DNA of 27,914 nucleotides from JBGQOJ01 sp052119585 (GTDB taxonomy: Bacteria; Pseudomonadota; Alphaproteobacteria; Rhodobacterales; Rhodobacteraceae). This document shows, one piece after another, positions 8,352 to 16,440 of this stretch. Both the position numbers and the translations under genes were made by a program. Numbering within the stretch: the first letter of the stretch is position 1; every line of letters begins with the position of its first letter. The stretch is from positions 1 through 27,914 of the forward strand of contig NZ_JBGQOJ010000035.1 in NCBI RefSeq assembly GCF_052119585.1, written 5' to 3'. Under the pieces are notes generated by a model. That model saw only the letters and a list, made by a program, of their open reading frames with translations, was not told the DNA's origin and did no database searches.

Positions 8352-9782
8352 ATGGACTACACCGATCTCTATATCGACGGCCAATGGCGCGAAGGCGCGT
8401 CGGCGACACGGTTCGACGTTTTGAACCCCGCCACCGAACAGGTAATCGCCTCTGTCGCCTCTGCTGAAATTGCCGATGCCGACGCAGCCCTTGACGCCGC
8501 AGAAGCCGCGATGAAGGAGTGGGCCGCACGCACCCCGCGTGCACGCTCTGAAGTGCTGCGCAAGGCATGGGAATTGATGACCGCCCGCCTTGGCGATTTT
8601 GCCCACCTGATCACGCTTGAAAACGGCAAGGCCCGCGCCGACGCGATGGGCGAAGCCACTTATGCCGCAGAGTTTTTCCGCTGGTTCGCCGAAGAAGCCG
8701 TGCGCGCAGATGGCATCCTCATGCATGCTCCCGCCTCGGGCGCGCGGATCATCGTGCAGCACAAGCCTGCCGGCATCGCGGTTCTGATTACGCCGTGGAA
8801 TTACCCAGCTGCTATGGGTACGCGCAAGATCGCACCAGCCTTGGCCGCTGGCTGCGCCGTGATCATCAAACCCGCATCAGAGACGCCCCTGACCATGCTG
8901 GCTCTTATGCCTCTTTTGGAAGAGGCGGGCGTGCCCAGGGGTCTGGTCAACGTGTTACCCTCCAAGCGTACCGGCGCGCTGGTCGATCATATGTTGCATG
9001 ACCCCCGCGTGCGGGTCGTCAGTTTTACCGGTTCTACCGCTGTGGGTCGCAAGCTGTTGTATTCGGCGGCCGATCAGGTTCTCAAACCGGCGATGGAACT
9101 GGGCGGAAACGCGCCCTTGATTGTATTCGAGGATGCCGATCTTGATGTCGCGGTCGAAGGCACCATGCTTGCCAAGATGCGCAACCTTGGCGAGGCCTGC
9201 ACCGCCGCCAACCGCATCTATGTGCATGAATCTGTGGCCGAAGCCTTTACCGTCAAACTCTCTGCGGCCATGAGCGCGCTCAAAGTCGGTGATGGCACGG
9301 ATCCTTCGGTCGATGTTGGTCCCTTGGTCAACGCCGACACCCGCAACAAGGTTGCCGCCTTTGTGGCAGATGCCGTGTCCAAAGGTGCAAAGATCGAATG
9401 TGGCGGCACCACGCCCAACGGCATCGGTTTCTTCTACCCGCCCACCGTGATCTCGAATGTCCCCGAAAACGCGGACTGCGTGCATGACGAAATCTTTGGC
9501 CCCGTCGCGGCCATTCAGACCTTCACCGACCAAGAGGACGTGATCACCCGTGCCAATAACACTGAATACGGGCTGGTCGCTTATGTCTTCTCTGAAGACA
9601 TGAAGCGCGCGCTGCAGGTTTGCGAACGGTTGGAGTTCGGCATGGTTGGCCTGAACCGGGGTTTGGTGTCCGATCCGGCCGCGCCGTTTGGCGGGGTCAA
9701 GCAGTCCGGTCTGGGCCGTGAGGGCGGGCATGAAGGCATGCTCGAATTCATGGAAACTCAGTATATTTCGGCCAGCTGGTGA
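8352..9782 (+). CDS. NAD(P)-dependent aldehyde dehydrogenase (succinate-semialdehyde type)
   Basis: 476 residues, full length for the family. Motifs: the Asn of PWNYP, Rossmann-type FTGSTAVGRKLL, general base E249 in MELGGNAP, nucleophile C283 in GEACTAANR, and EIFGPV near the C-terminus. The best resemblance by eye is to succinate-semialdehyde/glutarate-semialdehyde dehydrogenases (GabD group), but substrate cannot be assigned. It lies 17 bases after the lipoyl protein and nearly touches the catalytic E2, so it is part of the operon. Its place between the two E2 parts suggests it oxidises an aldehyde made or released in the same pathway. The ribosome binding site is cggaga, 9 bases before ATG. 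Confidence 0.9.
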   Translation: MDYTDLYIDGQWREGASATRFDVLNPATEQVIASVASAEIADADAALDAAEAAMKEWAARTPRARSEVLRKAWELMTARLGDFAHLITLENGKARADAMGEATYAAEFFRWFAEEAVRADGILMHAPASGARIIVQHKPAGIAVLITPWNYPAAMGTRKIAPALAAGCAVIIKPASETPLTMLALMPLLEEAGVPRGLVNVLPSKRTGALVDHMLHDPRVRVVSFTGSTAVGRKLLYSAADQVLKPAMELGGNAPLIVFEDADLDVAVEGTMLAKMRNLGEACTAANRIYVHESVAEAFTVKLSAAMSALKVGDGTDPSVDVGPLVNADTRNKVAAFVADAVSKGAKIECGGTTPNGIGFFYPPTVISNVPENADCVHDEIFGPVAAIQTFTDQEDVITRANNTEYGLVAYVFSEDMKRALQVCERLEFGMVGLNRGLVSDPAAPFGGVKQSGLGREGGHEGMLEFMETQYISASW

Positions 9783-9790
9783 GAGATGAA

Positions 9791-10669
9791 ATGAGTGACA
9801 TTATCGCCGCCCCATCCGTTCGGTCCCTTGCCCGCCAAAAGGGCATCGACCTGAAAAAACTAGCCCGAGACCTTGGGCGCAGCACCATCGTCCGAGAGGA
9901 CCTTTTGGTCGGGGCCCCCTGCTCTGCCCAAAGCAACGATGCGGCCTATTGGGATGTAGACCATGAGCAATATGGTCTCGTCACCGAAGAACCGATGAGT
10001 CGCTTTGCCCAGCTGGCTGCTGGCAATCTCGCTGCGGCCAATGCGTCGATACCTCAGGTCACCCATCATGACCGCGCCGATGTCTCGGCGATAGAGGCGT
10101 TGCGCGCCCAACTCAAACCCGAGGCGCAGGCGCGTGGGGTCAAGCTGACCGCGCTGGCCTTTCAGATCAAAGCACTGGCCTGCGCCCTGCGCGATTTCCC
10201 GCGCTTCAATGCCTCGCTCAGTCCTGATGGCAAGACCCTGATTCTCAAGGAATATATACACATCGGCATTGCGGTGGATACGGCCCATGGTCTGATGGTG
10301 CCTGTGATACGCGACGCCGATAAAAAAGGGCTTTGGCACATCGCAGCCGAGATTGGCGATCTCGCCTTTCGCGCCCAGTCGCGCAAAGTGAGACCCGATG
10401 AGATGGGTGGTGCCTCCATGACCATCACCAATCTCGGCGGTATCGGTGGTATGGCCTTCACCCCGATTGTTAATCCGCCCGAACTTGCCATTCTGGGACT
10501 GACCCGCAGCGAGATCACACCTGTCTGGGATGGCGACGCCTTCCGTCCGGTTCCGATGATCCCGCTGGATCTGAGCTATGATCACCGCGTCATAAACGGT
10601 GCAGACGCCGCGCGTTTTGTCAGCCACCTAGCTGGCCTTTTGGCCGAGCCGCGCCGGATGATGATCTAG
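9791..10669 (+). CDS. E2 acyltransferase without lipoyl domain
   Basis: 292 residues from ATG 9791, preferred over GTG 9779 because gagaga lies just upstream. A peripheral-subunit-binding domain (about 6-45: APSVRSLARQKGIDLKKLARDLG) is followed by the full CoA acyltransferase catalytic domain. This includes ITNLGGIGG and the active-site motif LSYDHRVINGAD (H265). Usual E2 proteins begin with one to three lipoyl domains; this one has none and must use arms from another chain, presumably the two-lipoyl protein at 7072-8334. The core would form the complex scaffold and transfer the acyl group to CoA. It almost overlaps the aldehyde dehydrogenase stop and is followed 13 bases later by E3. Confidence 0.85.
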   Translation: MSDIIAAPSVRSLARQKGIDLKKLARDLGRSTIVREDLLVGAPCSAQSNDAAYWDVDHEQYGLVTEEPMSRFAQLAAGNLAAANASIPQVTHHDRADVSAIEALRAQLKPEAQARGVKLTALAFQIKALACALRDFPRFNASLSPDGKTLILKEYIHIGIAVDTAHGLMVPVIRDADKKGLWHIAAEIGDLAFRAQSRKVRPDEMGGASMTITNLGGIGGMAFTPIVNPPELAILGLTRSEITPVWDGDAFRPVPMIPLDLSYDHRVINGADAARFVSHLAGLLAEPRRMMI

Positions 10670-10682
10670 AAAAGGACGACTT

Positions 10683-12062
10683 ATGACCAAACATGCCGAT
10701 TTCATTGTCATCGGAGCTGGCCCAGGAGGATATGCCTGCGCTTTTCGGGCGGCCGACCTGGGGCGCAAGGTGGTTCTGGTGGATCCTCGGGCCACATTGG
10801 GAGGCGTTTGCCTGAATGAAGGCTGTATTCCATCCAAAACCTTGCTGCACGCCGCACAAGTGATCCGCGAAGCCCGCGAGTTGTCCAAGGACTGGGGCAT
10901 CTCATTCGAGGTGCCAAAGATCAACCTCGACATCCTGCGCTCGAGAAAGGACAAGATCGTGGGCTCACTTACGGGCGGTCTGACTGGGCTTGCCGCCCGC
11001 CGCAAGGTTGAGACAATTCGAGGTACTGCAACATTCACTGGCGCAAACAGCCTTGATATCGACGGTGAGGACTGGACTTTTGATCAGGCTGTGATCGCTG
11101 TCGGCTCCTCTCCTGTCCAGCTTCCGGGCTGGCCTGACGATCGGCGCATCTGGGACAGCACGGCGGCATTGGAGTTGCGGGAGGTGCCAAAAGAGCTGGC
11201 CATCGTTGGAGGCGGGATTATCGGCCTGGAAATGGCGACGGTCTACAGCGCATTGGGCGCCCATGTCACCGTCATTGAACTGGCAAATCAAATCGCGCCA
11301 GACGCAGACGCCGATGCTGTGCGCATCTTGCATGCAGCACTTGAGGCGCAGGGCGTTACAGTCCACACCTCGACCAAGGTCAGCGCGGTCAAGGCAACAA
11401 CCAAGGCAGTGGTGTTGACCTGCGAGGGGAATTTCGATGGCACACTCACCGCAGCCGCTGTTATTCAATCGGTCGGGCGCAAATCCAACGGACCAACGGT
11501 TGCGCCTGAAAGAGCTGGCGTCGAAATTGACGCGCGCGGAATCATCGCTGTGGACAAGACCTGCCGTACCAACATCGACAGCATCTTCGCAATTGGTGAT
11601 GTGACCGGCAATCCGATGCTCGCACACCGCGCAACGCATCAGGGCCATGTCGCCGCTGAGGTCGCTTGCGGCCATACAGCTGCGCTCGATACGACCCTGA
11701 TTCCCTCTGTCGCCTATACCAGTCCCGAACTTGCCTGGGTTGGTCAAACCTCGGCTCAGGCAAAGGCGGCTGGCAGAGTACATAAGGTCACGAGCTTCCC
11801 TTGGGCCGCGAGCGGACGCAACCTCGCCTCTGGAGGTGGTGACGGTTTGACAAAGCTGGTCTACTGCCCGGAAAGCCACCGCCTTCTTGGGGCAACATTG
11901 ATCGGCCCCAATGCGGGAGAACTCCTGGCTGAATGCACGCTTGCCATCGAAATGGGGGCAACGCTGGAAGACATCGCCCTTTCTGTACACGCCCATCCTA
12001 CCATGTCAGAAACTGTAGCATTCGCGGCTGAACGTGCATTAGGCATGCTGACGGACCTGTGA
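10683..12062 (+). CDS. lpdA: Dihydrolipoamide dehydrogenase (E3)
   Basis: 459 residues, normal length. FAD-binding GAGPGGYACAFRA, redox disulfide C43/C48 in GGVCLNEGCIPSK, NAD-binding GGGIIGLEMATVYSALG, second FAD motif (IFAIGDV), and the interface base H438 with E443 in AHPTMSE are all present. It reoxidises dihydrolipoamide on the lipoyl arms and reduces NAD+. It is the last intact gene of the dehydrogenase operon. aaaggac precedes the ATG, and the stop overlaps the GTG start of a broken short-chain dehydrogenase (GTGA). The gene seems functional and could also serve other complexes. Confidence 0.93.
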   Translation: MTKHADFIVIGAGPGGYACAFRAADLGRKVVLVDPRATLGGVCLNEGCIPSKTLLHAAQVIREARELSKDWGISFEVPKINLDILRSRKDKIVGSLTGGLTGLAARRKVETIRGTATFTGANSLDIDGEDWTFDQAVIAVGSSPVQLPGWPDDRRIWDSTAALELREVPKELAIVGGGIIGLEMATVYSALGAHVTVIELANQIAPDADADAVRILHAALEAQGVTVHTSTKVSAVKATTKAVVLTCEGNFDGTLTAAAVIQSVGRKSNGPTVAPERAGVEIDARGIIAVDKTCRTNIDSIFAIGDVTGNPMLAHRATHQGHVAAEVACGHTAALDTTLIPSVAYTSPELAWVGQTSAQAKAAGRVHKVTSFPWAASGRNLASGGGDGLTKLVYCPESHRLLGATLIGPNAGELLAECTLAIEMGATLEDIALSVHAHPTMSETVAFAAERALGMLTDL

Positions 12063-12209
12063 AAGTGCTTTCCCGAGAACAGACACTTGTCACAGGTGAT
12101 AGCAGAGGAACCGGAAGATGCCATTGCCGTGGCAATAGTTCAGGCCAACTCTCAAGCGATCGGATCAGGAGGGGGCATCCACGCCATCAACAGAGCCCCC
12201 GGCAGGTGA
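12059..12209 (+). pseudogene. Short-chain dehydrogenase N-terminal remnant
   Basis: GTG 12059 overlaps the E3 stop. The product reads EQTLVTGDSRGTGR, which matches the TGxxxGxG nucleotide motif of short-chain dehydrogenases. One extra base near 12118 shifts the frame; the family sequence then continues as AIAVAIVQANSQAIGSG and ends at TGA about 12209. Only some 50 of about 250 residues remain. Coupling to E3 suggests it once belonged to the operon, perhaps as an acetoin/diol or hydroxyacid dehydrogenase, which is inference. The 90 bases that follow show no homology I recognise and lead into the recombinase element. Confidence 0.55.
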
Positions 12210-12378
12210 TGTTTGCATCACCGAGAGGGCATCCCGCCATACTTCGCCCGCCACTTAATGGGATGGATGTCTCTCCCGCCATCAGCGAAGCTGGTCTTGT
12301 CACGTATCGGCGGAAAACTGGGCCGCGACAACGCTGCTGCACCGCACCCGCATCGTTGACCGGTTCTTCGATCACCTT

Positions 12379-13500
12379 GTGAAAACTGAGGCCATCGACC
12401 GCAACCCCGTCACCGCCTTGCGCCAGGCATGCAATATCAAGCAGTGCATGCCGGTCTGGCGCGCTCTGGCATCGCGAAATCCGGAAAAGGCCCTTGCCGA
12501 GTTGCGCCAGCCCCGGCCGTTCGGCAGCGTGCTGGGAGCGGTTTTGGCTGAGCACGTCGCGCTGATGCGGAACCGAGGATACAAATACACGTCACAGTCT
12601 GCGCGGTTATTGAGATTCGACCGTTTCTTGCAGCTGAACCCGGCGCTCCAGGAGCAACCGATCGGGGTGATACTCGATCATTGGACGGCTGCGAAATCCA
12701 CGCGCAATCACGCCGCCGAATGTGAAAATCTCAGGCGTGTCCTCACGAAGATCTTCCATCGTCAGGATCCATCGACCCCATTCCGCCGGCCGGACCCGCG
12801 ACCGCAGAAAGAAGTGGTCAAGCAGTGGCGCAAGCCCCACATCCATTCGCCAGACGATGTCCGGCGGATGCTCGACATCGCTCGTTCCTACCCGTCACCA
12901 CGGGCACCGCTTCGCCCGCTGACGATCTATACCATGCTGGTGTTGGCCTATTGTGCAGGCTTGCGGCGGGGCGAGCTTGCCCGTCTCGATCTTGGCGACG
13001 TTGATCTTCAGGACGGCACGATCACGGTGCGGCAGACAAAGTTCTTCAAAACCAGAATCCTGCCGCTGCCCAACAGCGTGGTGGTCGAGCTTCGAGCCTA
13101 TATCAAAGCCCGACGCCGTGCCGGCGCATCGCAGGATCCATGTTCGGGTCTGTTCTGGCACGGACAGGGCCGCACCCGCAGGTACACGCCGGAAATGGTC
13201 ACCTGGCTGCTTAGTGACATCATGCGGCGCGCAGAGTTGAAGCCACGGCAAGGGCGAACCGGGCCGCGCGTTCATGATCTACGCCACTCGATGGTCGTGA
13301 ACCGAATTTTGGAATGGTACGAAGCGGGCATCAATCCGCAGGATCGCCTGCCGTTCCTCGCGACTTACCTTGGGCATCGGGATATTAACTCGACCTTGGT
13401 CTACATCACCGTCACGCAGGATCTGCTGCATCACGCCAACGAACGGTTCAGGACCGTGGGCGCCCCATGCCTCGACCTTGGGCGCGAGGTGAGGTCATGA
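12379..13500 (+). CDS. Tyrosine recombinase (RitB-like), 5' end damaged
   Basis: The frame from GTG 12379 gives 373 residues, but homologous-looking sequence (ENWAATTLLHRTRIVDRFFDHL) continues upstream to about 12310 with no start before TAA 12256, so the true N-terminus is lost. It has core-binding/SAM-like helices (residues about 55-150) and a full catalytic domain: Arg I in CAGLRRGELARL, HxxR in VHDLRHSM, and His plus Tyr in YLGHRDINSTLVYI. All catalytic residues are kept. Its stop lies 34 bases inside the next recombinase gene, as expected for recombinase trios that are translationally coupled. The role is element integration or excision. Confidence 0.75.
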   Translation: MKTEAIDRNPVTALRQACNIKQCMPVWRALASRNPEKALAELRQPRPFGSVLGAVLAEHVALMRNRGYKYTSQSARLLRFDRFLQLNPALQEQPIGVILDHWTAAKSTRNHAAECENLRRVLTKIFHRQDPSTPFRRPDPRPQKEVVKQWRKPHIHSPDDVRRMLDIARSYPSPRAPLRPLTIYTMLVLAYCAGLRRGELARLDLGDVDLQDGTITVRQTKFFKTRILPLPNSVVVELRAYIKARRRAGASQDPCSGLFWHGQGRTRRYTPEMVTWLLSDIMRRAELKPRQGRTGPRVHDLRHSMVVNRILEWYEAGINPQDRLPFLATYLGHRDINSTLVYITVTQDLLHHANERFRTVGAPCLDLGREVRS

Positions 13501-14501
13501 ACAAAACCAACCCGTTCCCGAACCTGATGCGCGCGTTCTTCCACGAATGGCTTGTTGAACAGCGCAACGCGTCCGTCCATACGGTCCGATCCTACCGCGA
13601 TACATGGCGGCTGTTCCTGAGGTTCACCGCACAACGCGCGAAAACGACGGTTGCGAAGATAGCGCTGGCCGATCTGACTGCCAGCGATGTTGTTGCCTTC
13701 CTGAGGTACGCTGAACAGGAGCGCGGCGGCACGATTGGCACACGCAACTGCCGGCTTGCAGCGATCCGCAGCTTCTTCAACTTCGTAGCGACCAGAGATC
13801 CCGCAGCGATCGCTCAATGCTCGGAAATCCTCAACATCCCGGTCAAACGGGCACCGGTATCGGAACCTTGCTATCTGGAACCGACGGAAATAGCAGCGAT
13901 CCTTGCCCAACCAGACCGTTCGACCGTTGAGGGCATGCGCGATCACGCGCTGCTCTCGTTCCTTTACAACAGCGGGGCCCGAATACAGGAAGCGCTCGAT
14001 CTGTGCCCCGATATGATCCGGTTCGATAGCCCAGGTTGCGTGCGTCTGACGGGCAAGGGCCGCAAGGAACGCATTTGCCCGCTCTGGCCGGAAACCGTGC
14101 TACTGTTGAAAAAGCTGTTGGAGCGAAAACCGCGAGCATCGGACCAGCGGCTGTTCGTGAACCGCTATGGCGAGCCGCTCAGCGCCTCGGGCGTCCGGTT
14201 CAAGCTGGCGATTTATGTGAAGGCCGCGGCAGAAACCGTACCATCGCTGCGCAGCAAGCATGTGACGCCGCACAGCTTCCGCCACGCCACCGCCGTCCAC
14301 CTTGTCTCGGCAGGCGTCGACGTCACAGTCATCCGCAACTGGCTTGGCCACGTGAGCCTCGACACCACCAACCACTACGCAAACGCCAATCTGGAAACGA
14401 AGCGAAAGGCACTGCAACAGGTTAGTCCTCCGGCAGCGGGAGTTCATCCACCGTCATGGAAACGGGATGCGAGCCTACTCGCCTGGCTCGACACGCTCTG
14501 A
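13467..14501 (+). CDS. Tyrosine recombinase (RitC-like)
   Basis: The frame is open from 13467; the better start is ATG 13497 (MNKTNPFPNLMRAFFHEWL), with gcgaggtg just upstream overlapping the previous stop. The N-terminal core-binding domain contains NASVHTVRSYRDTWRLFLRF. The catalytic domain is complete: Arg in YNSGARIQEALDL, GKGRKERICPL, HxxR in TPHSFRHATAVHL, and LGHVSLDTTNHYA with the nucleophilic Tyr. It is close to the XerD-like integrases that form the last gene of RIT elements. The stop is followed by the 18-bp inverted repeat that probably marks the element's end. It looks active on its own, though trio members are thought to act together. Confidence 0.85.
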   Translation: MPRPWARGEVMNKTNPFPNLMRAFFHEWLVEQRNASVHTVRSYRDTWRLFLRFTAQRAKTTVAKIALADLTASDVVAFLRYAEQERGGTIGTRNCRLAAIRSFFNFVATRDPAAIAQCSEILNIPVKRAPVSEPCYLEPTEIAAILAQPDRSTVEGMRDHALLSFLYNSGARIQEALDLCPDMIRFDSPGCVRLTGKGRKERICPLWPETVLLLKKLLERKPRASDQRLFVNRYGEPLSASGVRFKLAIYVKAAAETVPSLRSKHVTPHSFRHATAVHLVSAGVDVTVIRNWLGHVSLDTTNHYANANLETKRKALQQVSPPAAGVHPPSWKRDASLLAWLDTL

Positions 14502-14502
14502 A

Positions 14503-14569
14503 ATAATGCGGAGGAACGTGGATGGAAACGCCTCAAAACAGCACATCTCCGCACGTTCCTCCGCATTAT
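14503..14569. repeat. 18-bp perfect inverted repeat at recombinase element end
   Basis: The arm ataatgcggaggaacgtg (14503-14520) is exactly repeated in reverse complement at 14552-14569, with 31 bases between. It starts just after the last recombinase stop, and the right arm ends about 14 bases before the IS110 frame resumes. It is probably the recombinase binding site or terminus of the element; it could also form a very stable RNA hairpin and end transcription. Confidence 0.75.
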
Positions 14570-14582
14570 GGCCACCTGATGA

Positions 14583-15356
14583 TAAGTAAAGCATCAAAAG
14601 AACGATCAGAACGATGCCGAGGCCATTTGTACCGCATTGATGCTTCCGAACATGAAGTTCGTGCCAACCAAGTCAGAAGAACAACAGGACATTCAGGCCC
14701 TGCATCGGGCGCGCCGCCGCCTCGTCAATCACAGGACCGCACTCGTGAGCCAAATGCGGGGCCTGCTGTTGGACCGCGGCATACCGATCGCTTTATCGAT
14801 CGGACGGGCACGGCGGGCCATCCCAGAGATACTTGAGAACCAGACGAACGGGCTGAGCGCAATGAGTCGGGAGATCATTGGCGACTTGTTCGACTTCTTG
14901 GGACAGATTGATGCTCAGATCACAACCTTCGACCGCCGCATTGATGCGGTGTTCAAGTCCAATGAGGATTGTCGCCGGATTGCACGCATCTGCGGTGTCG
15001 GTCCAAAGACGGCGACAGCTGTTGTTGCAGCTGTGGGTGACGGTCAAGAGTTCAAAAACGGTCGGCATCTGGCCGCATGGATGGGCTTGGTTCCACGACA
15101 ACACTCGAGCGGCGACAAGAGGCTGCTTATGGGGATCAGTAAACGCGGAGACAGACATCTCCGAACCCTGTTGATCCACGGCGCCAGATCAGTGGTCCGC
15201 GTCGCACAGCGAAAGACAGACCCATTCAGTCAATGGATAAACAGTCTTCGGGAACGACGGGGCATGAACCGCGCCATCGTCGCCGTTGCCAACAAGAACG
15301 CTCGGATCATCTGGGCGATGCTGAACAAAAATGAGGAGTTCCGCGCCCACGCTTAA
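14583..15356 (+). pseudogene. IS110-family transposase, N-terminal part missing
   Basis: The open frame starts at about 14586 with VKHQKNDQNDAEAICTAL, corresponding to the middle of the RuvC-like DEDD domain, so the first D and E residues are gone. The rest is complete: coiled region, then the transposase-20 domain with GVGPKTATAVVAAVGD, FKNGRHLAAWMGLVP, the catalytic-Ser region RQHSSGDKR, and a normal C-terminus (MLNKNEEFRAHA). ATG 14637 gives a 239-residue internal product. Without the DEDD half it cannot catalyse. It is cut by the recombinase element, and its 3' non-coding end follows intact. Confidence 0.85.
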
Positions 15357-15594
15357 GCGCGAGACAAGGATTGCAAGACGACCAAAGAAATGAACCGACC
15401 GGCAAACTCCGGTGTGTGAGGAACCTGGCTTTTATAATGGCCTGCTGAGGCCGACCATTTGTTGAGGCTCACCACGCGGAATTCCCATTTGGGCGCACCA
15501 TCGAACGGTGACGCCGGATAGATGTTTGCAACCTGGGACCTGGCGGCGGAACAGATCAGCGAAAATCTTGCAATGGGAGAGACATCCATAGATG
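15357..15594 (+). ncRNA. IS110-family 3' non-coding end, probable bridge RNA region
   Basis: The 238 bases between the transposase stop and the interrupted IS3 orfA carry no convincing gene. They resemble the conserved tail that I remember following transposases of the IS1111 branch of IS110. There the non-coding end makes the structured guide (bridge) RNA. Small stems are visible: accgg-caaact-ccggt (15398-15413) and aatggcct-gctg-aggcc...att (15436-15459). The right border is about 15594, where IS3 orfA sequence starts. The assignment is from memory and simple pairing, not a covariance model. Confidence 0.45.
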
Positions 15595-15778
15595 TAGAAG
15601 GATGCATTGCTCATGCCATGCTCGCGGCAAAGCTCGGCTACCGGCACGCCGCCTTCAGCCTGGCGCAGGATCGCAAGGATATGGGGTTCAGTGTATCTGC
15701 TTGTCATCTTCATCTGAATTTCCTAATGCATACTGGCAAGAAAATTCTACTTTCGCAGCCCCTTAATTTCGGGGGGGG
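15595..15778 (-). mobile_element. IS3-family left end and orfA start, interrupted by IS110
   Basis: On the minus strand, orfA begins MKMTSRYTEPHILAIL (ATG 15713, or 15707) and continues REHGMSNASFY, the helix-turn-helix start of an IS3-family OrfA. It breaks at about 15595 where the IS110 end begins, so about 38 of some 90 residues remain. The 60 bases upstream (gcgaaagtagaattttctt on the minus strand, ending at a run of seven or more G/C near 15772-15778) look like the IS left end. It differs from the orfA at 3268-3491, so two distinct IS3-family elements have left traces. Confidence 0.7.
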
Positions 15779-15914
15779 ATTACCGGATGACGCCTACGAA
15801 GAAATCCTCGACAAATGTGACGACTCCGAGCGCGACGTCTCCAAGGAGAAAACTGCGAACCACTATACCTATGCCAAACTCGAGGAGAACGACGTCGGCC
15901 TCAAGAAGCTCTAG
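15779..15914 (+). pseudogene. ChrB-like chromate-resistance regulator fragment
   Basis: The frame LPDDAYEEILDKCDDSERDV then HYTYAKLEENDVGLKKL resembles the ChrB N-terminal domain, where ELEEN-x-x-DLxKL is conserved. It stops at TAG 15912; weak similarity may continue in the same frame for about 15 residues. The left side is cut by the IS3 end. No chrA transporter is present. ChrB senses or reduces chromate in chr operons; this is only a short relic. The similarity is judged by eye. Confidence 0.4.
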
Positions 15915-16440
15915 GGCAGCCTCGGTCTGCTCATCGCAGGCGTCTTGTGTCCGCGCGACGGTTAGTTCAGGCGAAGAAGGTAAGTCGCCAGCCAAACCAC
16001 GCCCGCGTTCTGAACACACCAAGGCAGCGCTCTGCAATCGGCGTTCAGAATATGCAGACGGATCAACATAAGTTAGCGGCCCCAAATTAAATCCATCCGC
16101 AGGTTGTGAATTTATCCCGTTTGATGATAGGTGTGACACTGCGCTTTTGGGCACCGAGGTTCGGTCCATATCTATCGCAACACGCTGCTAGGGGTCTGCA
16201 CGCAGTCCCGTATATTCTGGCAGCGAACAAAGTGCGCGTGCCCATATTTATCGGCCGCGCATCAAGACCGGGCATTCACCGGCAGGAAACGAACAACAAA
16301 GGCTGTGCATCCGGGTGCTGTCACTGGACATGCTTCTTTGCGTGCCCATGCGCGCGCCGGGTCGGCCGTATTTGTTTCTGTAAAAGCGGCGCGCCCGAGG
16401 ACTTTACGCGGGTGCGTTTGCACGAAAGAGGGAACGAAAA
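15915..16440. other. Gene-free stretch before betaine transporter
   Basis: I see no gene in these 526 bases; short open frames lack family features. The AT content rises around 16060-16250. A dispersed dyad, ttctgaac (about 16010) and gttcagaa (about 16044), is visible. The promoter of the ABC transporter operon must lie in the right part, but I cannot place its -35/-10 boxes with confidence. gagggaac just before 16441 serves as ribosome binding site. Confidence 0.4.

Larger units (their letters stand above)
12300..14570 (+). mobile_element. Recombinase-in-trio (RIT)-like element, left end missing
   Basis: Two consecutive, overlapping tyrosine recombinases in one direction, followed at once by an 18-bp perfect inverted repeat, fit the layout of RIT elements (ritA-ritB-ritC plus terminal repeats). 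A third upstream recombinase would be expected; instead the first visible recombinase loses its start near 12300. To the right the element ends inside IS110-family sequence. Membership of the RIT group is inferred from gene order and my memory of the family. Confidence 0.55.

Noticed and set aside
12263..15594. A 15-base match: atggatgtctctccc at 12263-12277 and its reverse complement near the IS110 right end (about 15575-15589).
   Set aside because: A match of this length is near chance expectation in 28 kb on both strands, and flanking similarity is weak, so a second IS110 end is not claimed.
15780..16169. 129-residue minus-strand frame in the ChrB-like remnant region.
   Set aside because: No family resemblance; the plus frame gives a ChrB-like motif instead.
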